Shown: positions 1 through 5,247 of the stretch, piece after piece
How the letters are laid out: every line of letters starts with the position of its first letter
Position numbering within the stretch: the stretch's first letter is position 1
Origin: Actinomycetota bacterium
Lineage (GTDB): Bacteria > Cyanobacteriota > Vampirovibrionia > Obscuribacterales > Obscuribacteraceae
Reading direction: 5' to 3'
DNA: 6,029 nt
Assembly (NCBI GenBank): GCA_903970355.1
Contig: CAJCIF010000271.1
Span: forward strand, 1 to 6,029
Program-made: the position numbers and the translations under genes
Notes under the pieces: generated by a model
Seen by the model: only the letters and a program-made list of their open reading frames with translations
Told to the model about the DNA's origin: nothing
The model's database searches: none

Positions 1-250
1 GGAGCGCTAGTATTTCCGGCCAGACGCGCTAAAGTATAAGCCTAATCGGTGAGCGCTCACTCAAACGTTGAGTGCTTCGAGCCGAGGGGCTTTGCGGAAA
101 CACCAGGTCGGCGCTGACCAGAAACGGTAGCAAGTAGCCCGCATTACGTGAAGGACTGACTGAAGCGTAATGAAATACTGAGCTCAAATCGCATTGAGCA
201 GTCAGGTAGTAGCAAAAACACCATCGCGGAGCAATCTGGATGGTGTTTTT
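1..250 (+). ncRNA. Candidate structured RNA (unknown family) ending in an intrinsic terminator
   Basis: No credible protein is present. On the + strand the following helices can be drawn by eye. P1 pairs 9-15 (AGTATTT) with 173-179 (AAATACT) and extends, after a small bulge, through 2-5 with 182-185. P2 is 46-49 with 82-85, capped by CACTCAA/TTGAGTG (58-64 with 68-74). P3 is GGGCT/AGCCC (87-91 with 136-140) and TTGC/GCAA (92-95 with 130-133), capped by GGTC/GACC (106-109 with 116-119). P4 is CATTACG/CGTAATG (142-148 with 166-172). P4 abuts P1 with no gap and P3 with one nucleotide. CTGACTG in the P4 loop (156-162) is perfectly complementary to CAGTCAG (199-205), giving a possible pseudoknot. 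A strong terminator follows. I could not match it to RNase P RNA, tmRNA, SRP RNA, 6S RNA or a cobalamin riboswitch. The 5' end may lie at or before the window edge. It could be a standalone RNA or the leader of the gene at 317. Confidence 0.55.
214..250 (+). terminator. Intrinsic terminator of the upstream structured RNA
   Basis: A perfect 12-bp inverted repeat, AAAAACACCATC (214-225) and GATGGTGTTTTT (239-250), encloses a 13-nt loop. The 3' arm ends in a run of five T. Because the arms carry A and T runs, it could act in both directions, but no minus-strand gene needs it here. It lies 66 bp upstream of the start at 317, so it could be either the end of an independent RNA or an attenuator. 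Confidence 0.8.
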
Positions 251-316
251 GTTTGGCACTATATTTAGAGCCGCATTGAATTGAGTGTTTAAACCTAAAC
301 CTACTGGGGAGGTTAA

Positions 317-841
317 ATGATCAAAAGAAGAACTCTATGCCCGTTGTTACTAGGTCTAATCGGATTTTCCCTAGTGCCATGCTTTGCGAATGAATCCGGG
401 AAGATCACGGTTCACATCAATAATCTTCGTAATAATAACGGTGTGGTTAGAATTGCCTTGTTCAGCTCAAAGAAAGATTTTGACAAGAGCGTGCATAGCA
501 TTGATCAAGAAGGCAATTCTTTTGCAAAAGCCGCTGTGCCTGTAAAGGACAAGGGAGCAGTTTTTACTTTCGATGATATTCCGTATGGTGATTACGCAAT
601 CAAATTCTTTCATGATGAAGATAACAGTGGGAAGTTCAAAATAAACTTGTTCGGAATCCCAAAGGTGGAGTACCAGTACTCAAATAACCCTGATACAACC
701 ATGTTTGGAATGGCGCCTTACGAGAACGCCAAATTTCACTTTAACAATCCGGATCTAAATTTGATCATCGAAATGATGCAGATCAACAGCCATCCGCATT
801 CGAAAATAAAGATCCGATCTAGCGTCCCGAATCAACAATAA
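317..841 (+). CDS. Secreted DUF2141 family protein
   Basis: This 174-residue protein starts with a Sec signal peptide: MIKRR, a hydrophobic stretch at 7-20, and a likely cut after A24 (C-F-A). The cysteine at 22 follows proline, so a lipoprotein signal is unlikely. Residues 28-150 match the DUF2141 pattern: a beta strand KITVHINNLRNNNGVVRIALF, then FTFDDIPYGDYAIKFFHDEDNSGK (83-106), then an FGIPKVEYQYSNN segment (112-124) and an AKFHF strand. The family is exported in many bacteria and its molecular role is not established. The acidic HDEDNSGK loop resembles a metal-binding turn, which is inference. The start is supported by GGGGAGG (306-312), 4 nt before the ATG. A TATATT at 260-265 could be a -10 box but has no good -35. 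The 3' end converges on queH, 25 bp away. Confidence 0.85.
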   Translation: MIKRRTLCPLLLGLIGFSLVPCFANESGKITVHINNLRNNNGVVRIALFSSKKDFDKSVHSIDQEGNSFAKAAVPVKDKGAVFTFDDIPYGDYAIKFFHDEDNSGKFKINLFGIPKVEYQYSNNPDTTMFGMAPYENAKFHFNNPDLNLIIEMMQINSHPHSKIKIRSSVPNQQ

Positions 842-866
842 AGACCAGTATCAAATGCGGTGCAAA

Positions 867-1538
867 TCAAGCATCCTCTTGCAAATGTTCTTGATACCAA
901 GTTTCGCCTATTTCTATTGTATTACGGCCCTGGGACTGTCTCATGTTATTTGTGTCACGCAGGGAATAGATGCAGCCGCAATATTGTTGGGCGTAAAATT
1001 CTTCGCGTTTGGCAATTTCATACATGCGTGCCGAGCCGCCTAATTTGCGCCAGTTGTACGTCCAGTACGTCAAATCCGGATAGGGCGAAGCCGCACGGAC
1101 CCCGCTTCCGTTAATCTGGTCCATGTCTTTCCAGCGTGAGATCCCGAGTGAACTCGTGATTACTCTAAAGCCATGCTCATGGGCATAGAGAGCAGTGCGT
1201 TCAAATCGCATATCAAAACAGGCAGTACAGCGTATTCCGCGTTCTGGTTCTCGTTCCATTCCCTTCGCCCGGGCAAACCAGTTTTCCGTATCGTAGTCTG
1301 CATCAACAAATGGAATACTCATTTTTTCGGCAAAGCGAATATTTTCCTCTTTGCGGATTTCGTATTCCTTTTTTGGGTGGATGTTCGGATTATAGAAAAA
1401 AATTGTGAGATCTATGCCGTTTGCAAGCATCTGCTCCATGAGCTCACCGGCACAGGGCGCACAGCAACTGTGCATCAGCACACGCTTCTCTCCCGCGGGT
1501 GGGCTTAAATCAACATGCTTATCTGGTTTAGATTGCAT
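867..1538 (-). CDS. queH: Epoxyqueuosine reductase QueH (DUF208 family)
   Basis: This cytoplasmic enzyme catalyses the last step of queuosine synthesis, reducing epoxyqueuosine to queuosine at the wobble base of tRNAs with GUN anticodons (Asp, Asn, His, Tyr). It is the non-cobalamin alternative to QueG. All family signatures are visible in the 223 residues: HSCCAPC (C25, C26, C29), the [16 protein letters not shown] segment (48-63), RCTACFDMR (C104, C107), the [10 protein letters not shown] segment (129-138), and QYCGCIYS (C187, C189). Known QueH proteins carry an iron-sulfur cluster and extra metal on such cysteines, plus a redox CxC pair. The length is usual for the family. The ATG at 1536-1538 has no clear Shine-Dalgarno sequence. 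Starting at M22 would remove the strand before HSCC, so the upstream ATG is preferred. Only 71 bp separate this start from the IS element. A GATTGG/CCAATC hairpin lies in that gap, but no convincing promoter does. Confidence 0.93.
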   Translation of the reverse strand: MQSKPDKHVDLSPPAGEKRVLMHSCCAPCAGELMEQMLANGIDLTIFFYNPNIHPKKEYEIRKEENIRFAEKMSIPFVDADYDTENWFARAKGMEREPERGIRCTACFDMRFERTALYAHEHGFRVITSSLGISRWKDMDQINGSGVRAASPYPDLTYWTYNWRKLGGSARMYEIAKREEFYAQQYCGCIYSLRDTNNMRQSQGRNTIEIGETWYQEHLQEDA

Positions 1539-1609
1539 CGTATGTGGTGCTTGTTGCCCGATTGGACTATCGCCAATCCAAACTAGATTTCGCCTGGCGA
1601 TGAGCGGCC

Positions 1610-1654
1610 TGGGACATAGGTTACAGATCGGCCCGGAGACATAGGTTACACTTT
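1610..1654 (+). repeat. Left terminal inverted repeat of the IS481 element
   Basis: It contains two exact direct copies of GACATAGGTTACA (1613-1625 and 1638-1650), 25 bp apart. The transposase stop codon (1646-1648) lies inside the inner copy, so the coding region runs into the terminal repeat. It pairs with 2848-2892 with 8 mismatches, five of which lie in the central and inner part. Confidence 0.85.
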
Positions 1655-2818
1655 CGGTCCAAAAGGATTATCAAGGGGTTGCAGTGCCTTTTCCTCTAAG
1701 TCGATATATCCAAGATCATACTCCATGAAGCTGACTAGCCAAATTCCCTCATCGACCTCCTTAACTCCGACGAATTGGCCTGCTAAGGTTTTGGTTAAGT
1801 TGATCTTCTTTCGGTAAAAGCAAAGCCGTCCACAGTTGGTCACCATGATGGTTTTGTCATGGTAAGGGTAATAGGGATCAGGAAGACCCTCATAAGGGCG
1901 AGGTGAGGCTGTGTACACCTCACTAGGTGATTGCATCTTCAACGCTTCGTGGGGACGCTCCGTGTTGAATTCCTGAACAAATGAATCGAAGATACCTTGT
2001 TGCTGCAGAATATTGTTCTTAGCTGGTCTCGTAGCCTCTTTCTTTAGAGTAAGATGCATCCGCTCGTGACGACCGTTTTGCTGCGGATGTCCTGGCTTGA
2101 TTCTTTCAATGCTAATTCCGAGCCGAAGCCACCAGACAGAAAGTTTTGAGAGGTTGAACAGTCCATTCGGAGATGCAAATGGCACACCATTGTCCGAGCG
2201 AATGGCTCTAGGCAATCCTCGTTCTCTGAACAGTCGTTCAAACGCACTAAATGCAGGCTCCTCTTTGTTAGATTCCATGGCTTCGCAAAGCAACAGATAG
2301 CGAGATGCAAAGTCAGTTACAGTGAGCGGATAACAGTAGGTCTTGTTTCCTAACTGAAATTCGCCTTTGTAATCAGTGCACCACAAATCATTTGGTGTTA
2401 GTCCTTCAGATAAAGGAGTGCCCTCAGCACGTGTTCTGGAGCGGCGATTTCGCGTGACCAAGCCATTTCGATCCATGATGGCGTGTATCGTACTTCGAGC
2501 CGGCACCTTGACCTCGTGAGGTAGTTTTCGAACTAGCTTCTCTCGGATCTTTCTAGCTCCCCAATGTGGCTTTTCCTTTTTGAGCGCAACTATCTCTGCC
2601 TCTATCTGTGGTGGCAGTTGATTCGCATATCTTATTGGTTTTCGAGATCGATCGGTGAGTCCTAAAAGTCCACATTGTTCGTAACGGTCCAATATCTTGT
2701 ATCCAGTTTTTCGAGAGATTCCAAACTCCTCGCAAAGAGAAGTCATGCTCTCGCCGTCTTTCAATCGCACAACAAAGCGCATGCGTTCGTCCATAACAGA
2801 ACACTCCTTCCACGGCAT
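1646..2818 (-). CDS. IS481-family DDE transposase
   Basis: This 390-residue transposase inserts the element by DDE chemistry. The N-terminus [19 protein letters not shown] is typical of the IS481 family and leads into a helix-turn-helix (about 22-60, [15 protein letters not shown]). A second helical DNA-binding segment follows (about 65-120, [12 protein letters not shown]). The integrase core spans about 138-310. The likely catalytic residues are D149 (WCTDYKG), D209 (RSDNG) and E252 ([10 protein letters not shown]). The [10 protein letters not shown] motif (about 286-295) and a C-terminal beta-rich segment complete the family pattern. No frameshift or internal stop is present, so it is probably functional. 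GAGGAGG (minus strand, 2827-2833) lies 8 nt before the ATG at 2816-2818, which fixes the start. The stop codon lies within the left terminal repeat. Confidence 0.95.
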   Translation of the reverse strand: MPWKECSVMDERMRFVVRLKDGESMTSLCEEFGISRKTGYKILDRYEQCGLLGLTDRSRKPIRYANQLPPQIEAEIVALKKEKPHWGARKIREKLVRKLPHEVKVPARSTIHAIMDRNGLVTRNRRSRTRAEGTPLSEGLTPNDLWCTDYKGEFQLGNKTYCYPLTVTDFASRYLLLCEAMESNKEEPAFSAFERLFRERGLPRAIRSDNGVPFASPNGLFNLSKLSVWWLRLGISIERIKPGHPQQNGRHERMHLTLKKEATRPAKNNILQQQGIFDSFVQEFNTERPHEALKMQSPSEVYTASPRPYEGLPDPYYPYHDKTIMVTNCGRLCFYRKKINLTKTLAGQFVGVKEVDEGIWLVSFMEYDLGYIDLEEKALQPLDNPFGPKV

Positions 2819-2847
2819 CCCCCTTGCCTCCTCGAAAGAAAAGGCAA

Positions 2848-2892
2848 AAAGTGTAACCGCTCTCTCCGGAACGATCTGTTACCCATGTCTCA
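2848..2892 (-). repeat. Right terminal inverted repeat of the IS481 element
   Basis: This is the inverted partner of 1610-1654. The outer motif copy (TGTTACCCATGTC, 2877-2889) and the more degenerate inner copy (TGTAACCGCTCTC, 2852-2864) keep the same 25-bp spacing as at the left end. It precedes the transposase Shine-Dalgarno by only about 15 bp, so transposase binding here could also repress its own gene (inference). Confidence 0.82.
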
Positions 2893-2914
2893 GGGCCGAA
2901 CACGATGTGAAAAT

Positions 2915-2988
2915 CACGCCCAGTAGGATTCGAACCTACGACCTCTTGGTTCGAAGCCAAGCACTCTATCCAGCTGAGCTATGGGCGC
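2915..2988 (-). tRNA. tRNA-Arg, anticodon TCG
   Basis: Read on the minus strand, the cloverleaf is complete. The acceptor GCGCCCA pairs with TGGGCGT (first pair G-U). The D arm is GCTC/GAGT with loop AGCTGGATA. The anticodon stem CTTGG/CCAAG holds loop CTTCGAA, giving anticodon TCG, which reads CGA and related Arg codons. The variable loop is AGGTC, and the T arm is GTAGG/CCTAC with loop TTCGAAT. The discriminator base is G (2915). CCA is not encoded (ATT follows), so it is added after transcription. The IS element begins 22 bp beyond the 3' end, and a promoter lies just upstream. Confidence 0.95.
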
Positions 2989-3010
2989 AAAAAATCCTTC
3001 GAACTATGAA

Positions 3011-3040
3011 ATCGTATCGTTGATAACACAGTACAGTCAA
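3011..3040 (-). promoter_or_regulatory. Sigma70-like promoter of tRNA-Arg
   Basis: On the minus strand, TTGACT (3035-3040) and TACGAT (3011-3016) are separated by 18 bp. The -10 box is 22 bp upstream of the mature tRNA 5' end, leaving room for a short 5' leader for RNase P to remove. Before the IS insertion, transcription from here could have continued into queH. Confidence 0.65.
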
Positions 3041-3055
3041 GCTAACAGTCTTTAG

Positions 3056-3069
3056 GCCTGGAACCAGGC
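3056..3069 (-). other. Perfect hairpin just after the pilin stop codon
   Basis: GCCTGG and CCAGGC face each other across two bases, directly after tandem TAG stops (3072-3074 and 3069-3071). No T run follows on the minus strand, so it is not a standard intrinsic terminator. It may protect the mRNA end or contribute to termination before the tRNA promoter, which starts 15 bp further on. Confidence 0.4.
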
Positions 3070-3071
3070 TA

Positions 3072-3296
3072 CTAGCTGCCGCTCCCACTGGATGCATTTT
3101 CGGAGAGGTTGTTCAACTGACTGGCTATGGCTGAATAGGCTGCCGATATACCGGTTTTGAGAGGACTATTTGCAATTACAAACACGAGGGCGACAATAAC
3201 CGCTGTAAGAGCCAATACGGCTCCGTATTCTGTAACAGCTTGACCACTTTCATCTCGGATGAAGGTTTTGAAGCCTTCAATCATGCGCTTATTCAT
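3072..3296 (-). CDS. Flp/Fap-type (type IVb) pilin subunit
   Basis: This 74-residue pre-pilin is the expected size for Flp pilins, the structural subunits of Tad pili used for surface attachment. It has a short basic leader (1-18, MNKRMIEGFKTFIRDESG) and the cleavage motif G18|QAVTEY. Glu and Tyr are at +5 and +6 of the mature form, the hallmark of this subfamily. A hydrophobic helix follows at about 24-43 (YGAVLALTAVIVALVFVIAN). The tail is rich in Ser, Asn and Gly. A prepilin peptidase is expected to process it at the inner membrane. No other tad gene lies in the window, so it is an orphan here. No Shine-Dalgarno precedes M1 (3294-3296) or the alternative M5, so the exact start is uncertain. 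It could also belong to a secretion-type Flp-like system. Confidence 0.88.
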   Translation of the reverse strand: MNKRMIEGFKTFIRDESGQAVTEYGAVLALTAVIVALVFVIANSPLKTGISAAYSAIASQLNNLSENASSGSGS

Positions 3297-3359
3297 AGAT
3301 TTTTAGTAAGTGCCCGACGAAGCCAAAAAAAGCAAGAAACCAAGATTCCCTCTTCATCT

Positions 3360-3388
3360 ATCTTACCCATCCAGACGAAAACCCACAA
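3360..3388 (-). promoter_or_regulatory. Possible promoter of the pilin gene
   Basis: On the minus strand, TTGTGG (3383-3388) and TAAGAT (3360-3365) are 17 bp apart, leaving a leader of about 55 nt before the pilin start. Both boxes depart from consensus, so this is only a candidate. Confidence 0.3.
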
Positions 3389-3510
3389 TTGATTCAAAAG
3401 CCCCAAAATTGAGGTCTCGTACTGATTCTGGAAATACGAAAAGCCTTTCGGGCTCTGCCATTCGAGCGAAAAAAAAGGCCGACAAAAGCGCATGATACGG
3501 GCACTACAAA

Positions 3511-3535
3511 GATAAAAATCACACTTAAGAGTGAT
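3511..3535 (-). terminator. Likely intrinsic terminator of the coiled-coil protein gene
   Basis: On the minus strand, ATCACTCTTAAGTGTGAT (3518-3535) is an 18-bp near-palindrome with one symmetric mismatch. It is followed by TTTTTATC. It lies about 70 bp after the stop codon of the upstream gene. The stem is AT-rich and only moderately stable. Confidence 0.5.
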
Positions 3536-3606
3536 ATTTAATGAACCTGGTGGAACGGATGGCTTTCCAGCCAACCATATTTTGGTCGATGTTGTCCGCT
3601 CCTGAA

Positions 3607-4326
3607 CTACCAGTTCATCCGTTGGTTTAAGCGTCCAAAGTTCCAAAAGTAAGGTGAACCATACCCGCCTCCGCCGCCGTAACCACCGTAACCACCACCG
3701 CCACCCATGGTTCCCCAACGGGGAGGCGCGTTGTTAGTCAACCAACCCATTTCTGTCTGCAACTCGTTAAAGTTGTTGATCTGCATTTGTTGATTGAATT
3801 TGCGGTTCTCTTCGGCAATAACATCGTTTTCGCGCAGATTGCTCACCGCAGAATGCATGTTGCCAATCGTTGTCGTTTGATCTGCCGACAAATTGGAAAT
3901 GGCTTGATCGATTTGTTGTATGTGCTTTTGCTCTTCCGTTCTGGCTTGTGCATCTGCTTGCATCCATTTCTCAAGGGCATAGAGTTCTTGATTTTTATCT
4001 GCTGATAATTTGCGTACAGGCGAACCACCTGCATTCTTCAGCTTTGTAAGCTCGGCTATGCGCTTTTCGGCATATTCCCGGTAAGTCTCGGTAGAAGCCT
4101 GTTGCTGTTGAACTTCTTCCTGATATTGCTGCTTTTCTTCCAGCAATTGCTGTTTTTGATTTTGGTCAATTTTGAGAAGCTGATTTTCTTCTCCGAACAT
4201 CGTCTGGTCAGTATTGGTTTGAGCCAGAGATGCTGATCCATACAGCCAGGATGAACTAACGAGTGCTGCCACCAGAGAAGCGAACCTTAAACTAACAACT
4301 GTTCTGTTCACTATTGCCTTCCTCAC
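3607..4326 (-). CDS. Secreted coiled-coil protein with Gly/Tyr-rich C-terminus, unknown function
   Basis: I do not recognise a named family. The 239 residues begin with an export signal: basic MRKAIVNR, a hydrophobic stretch to about 30, and a likely cut after A35 (S-L-A|Q). Residues 46-195 are almost all charged or Gln-rich and predicted helical (for example QQLLEEKQQYQEEVQQQQ at 59-76), consistent with coiled coil. Residues 208-223 are nearly pure Gly with Tyr (GGGGGYGGYGGGGGYG), followed by an aromatic end (YFWNFGRLNQRMNW). There is no cysteine. The product probably acts in the periplasm or at the cell surface, perhaps as an assembly or adhesive protein (inference). The GTG start (4324-4326) is strongly supported by AGGAGG (minus strand, 4332-4337), 5 nt upstream. 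It is on the pilin strand but separated from it by 310 bp and a likely terminator. Confidence 0.8.
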   Translation of the reverse strand: MRKAIVNRTVVSLRFASLVAALVSSSWLYGSASLAQTNTDQTMFGEENQLLKIDQNQKQQLLEEKQQYQEEVQQQQASTETYREYAEKRIAELTKLKNAGGSPVRKLSADKNQELYALEKWMQADAQARTEEQKHIQQIDQAISNLSADQTTTIGNMHSAVSNLRENDVIAEENRKFNQQMQINNFNELQTEMGWLTNNAPPRWGTMGGGGGYGGYGGGGGYGSPYFWNFGRLNQRMNW

Positions 4327-4349
4327 GGGTGCCTCCTACTTCTGCAACC

Positions 4350-4379
4350 AGGTTACCGCATATTTTTTCTATCCACCAA
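4350..4379 (-). promoter_or_regulatory. Possible promoter of the coiled-coil protein gene
   Basis: On the minus strand, TTGGTG (4374-4379) and TAACCT (4350-4355) are 18 bp apart and 24 bp before the start codon. This would give a very short leader that still includes the Shine-Dalgarno. The match is imperfect and the call tentative. Confidence 0.3.
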
Positions 4380-4388
4380 ATTAGTACC

Positions 4389-4402
4389 CGAAACTAGTTG
4401 CG
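4389..4402. promoter_or_regulatory. Near-palindrome in the divergent intergenic region, possible operator
   Basis: CGAAACTAGTTGCG is a 14-bp palindrome with one mismatched pair around a perfect AACTAGTT core. It lies in the 148-bp region between the divergent genes at 3607-4326 and 4475-5245, just upstream of the possible minus-strand promoter. It does not fit the cyanobacterial LexA box that I know. A dimeric regulator could bind it, but this is inference. Confidence 0.25.
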
Positions 4403-4474
4403 ACTTAACTAAAGAAAATATTGAATTTGAGCGTGTTAGGATTGCCATTGAAAAGAGCTCAAGAAGGTAATTAA

Positions 4475-5245
4475 ATGTGCGGCAGATATACCCTCAACAT
4501 GGAAGCAAAGCTGATCGCTCAGCGATTTGAAGCGCGCAATATTAAGATTGCTACCCCTGAGCGCTACAACGTTGCGCCATCGCAAGTAGTGGCAGCGGTA
4601 ATTTTTCAACCCAATCCAGACTCAGGGGAAGTGGAACGAACCCTAACCGGTTTCAAATGGGGTTTTGAGATTCAGGCGAATAAGGGTGTCAAGCAATTGA
4701 TAAACGCTCGTGCCGAAACACTTACCGAACGAGCCATGTTTAAGAGCCTGACCGCTGCCAATCGCTGTATCATTCCAGCCAGCGCATTTTATGAATGGGC
4801 AAAAACACCGCTTGGTTCAATTCCATACGCTATTCGTGTCGGTGAGGGTGAGCTTTTTGGCATGGCCGGCTTGTGGCAGCCTTACAACGATCCAAACGGT
4901 GAAGTAGACAAATCTTGCGTGATCGTTACCGTTCCGGCTAATAGCAAAATGGCATCTTTGCACGATCGCATGCCTGCTATTTTGACGCCTGAGTCCGAAA
5001 AAATTTGGTTGGATCCAAGCGTGACCGATCCAGAAACGCTCTTAACTGTGCTTGTTCCTTTGGCGGATGAACGTATCAACTATCATCGCGTTTCATCCAT
5101 GGTCAATTCCGTCAGATTCGATGGCAGCCAGCTTCTGGATCCAGTTCCTGAAAACGAACCGGAAGATGTAAGACCAAAGACGCGCAAAGAGCTAAAAGTG
5201 GCGGAGGATGCATCCGTCCAACTGACATTGTTCGATAAGAGCTAG
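4475..5245 (+). CDS. SRAP (YedK/HMCES) family abasic-site DNA-protein crosslinking protein
   Basis: SRAP proteins shield abasic sites in single-stranded DNA by forming a thiazolidine bond between the N-terminal cysteine and the open sugar. All active-site elements are visible in the 256 residues: MCGRY with C2 (exposed after Met removal), RYNVAPSQ (30-37), INARAET with N77, RCIIPASAFYEW with E107 (97-108), GMAGLW (129-134) and LHDRMPAIL with H163. The spacing matches YedK (C2, N75, E105, H160). The core ends near 220. An acidic, charged tail follows (about 222-247) and ends in QLTLFDKS, where QLTLF (249-253) resembles the beta-clamp binding pentapeptide QL(S/D)LF. The start is fixed by the need for Cys at position 2 and by AAGAAGG (4461-4467), 7 nt upstream. 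No clear promoter or LexA site is seen. It is convergent with valS, 2 bp away. Confidence 0.93.
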   Translation: MCGRYTLNMEAKLIAQRFEARNIKIATPERYNVAPSQVVAAVIFQPNPDSGEVERTLTGFKWGFEIQANKGVKQLINARAETLTERAMFKSLTAANRCIIPASAFYEWAKTPLGSIPYAIRVGEGELFGMAGLWQPYNDPNGEVDKSCVIVTVPANSKMASLHDRMPAILTPESEKIWLDPSVTDPETLLTVLVPLADERINYHRVSSMVNSVRFDGSQLLDPVPENEPEDVRPKTRKELKVAEDASVQLTLFDKS

Positions 5246-5247
5246 AA

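Larger units (their letters stand above)
1610..2892 (-). mobile_element. Intact IS481-family insertion sequence
   Basis: This element of about 1283 bp carries one full-length transposase gene on the minus strand between 45-bp imperfect inverted repeats (1610-1654 and 2848-2892; 37 of 45 positions identical by hand alignment). The termini read TGGGACAT and, inverted, TGAGACAT, giving TG...CA ends. GGCC flanks the left end directly (1606-1609) and also occurs at 2894-2897 beyond the right end, a possible short palindromic target duplication offset by one base. Each end has two copies of a roughly 13-bp motif spaced 25 bp apart. The element lies between tRNA-Arg and queH and interrupts no recognisable coding region. 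Exact ends are inferred from the repeat alignment. Confidence 0.85.
3297..3606. other. 310-bp intergenic region between pilin and coiled-coil genes
   Basis: I see no credible gene. On the minus strand it holds, in order from the upstream gene, a small hairpin at the stop codon (TGAACT/AGTTCA, 3603-3608 and 3612-3617), an 8-bp inverted repeat reaching into the upstream gene (AACGGATG 3554-3561, CATCCGTT 3616-3623), a likely terminator (3511-3535) and a possible pilin promoter (3360-3388). A further AGCC/GGCT hairpin followed by four T occurs near 3450. Confidence 0.5.

Noticed and set aside
1..250. Assignment to SRP RNA, 6S RNA, RNase P RNA, tmRNA or a cobalamin riboswitch
   Set aside because: The string CACCAGGTC recalls SRP RNA, but the GGAAGGAGCAGCC-like apical loop is missing. 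The conserved boxes of the other classes are also absent. No tRNA-like end or tag frame was seen.
29..259. 76-codon open frame on the minus strand
   Set aside because: It lies across the structured RNA and its terminator, has no Shine-Dalgarno, and gives a composition unlike a real protein.
317..382. Lipoprotein signal in the DUF2141 protein
   Set aside because: The cysteine at 22 is preceded by proline, which does not fit a lipobox. A standard signal peptidase I site at CFA is better.
855..1644. Several open frames on the + strand opposite queH and the adjoining gap
   Set aside because: They are antisense to a gene with unmistakable family motifs and show no protein family features themselves.
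2553..2960. 135-codon minus-strand open frame
   Set aside because: It overlaps the transposase in another frame and runs through the IS terminal repeat and part of the tRNA gene.
3293..3718. 141-codon minus-strand open frame in the pilin upstream gap
   Set aside because: It overlaps the Gly-rich gene in another frame, crosses the likely terminator and is rich in Trp, Leu and Arg in a way typical of noise.
4381..4402. LexA (SOS) box upstream of the SRAP gene
   Set aside because: AGTAC is present, but the second half-site GTWC at the right spacing is not.
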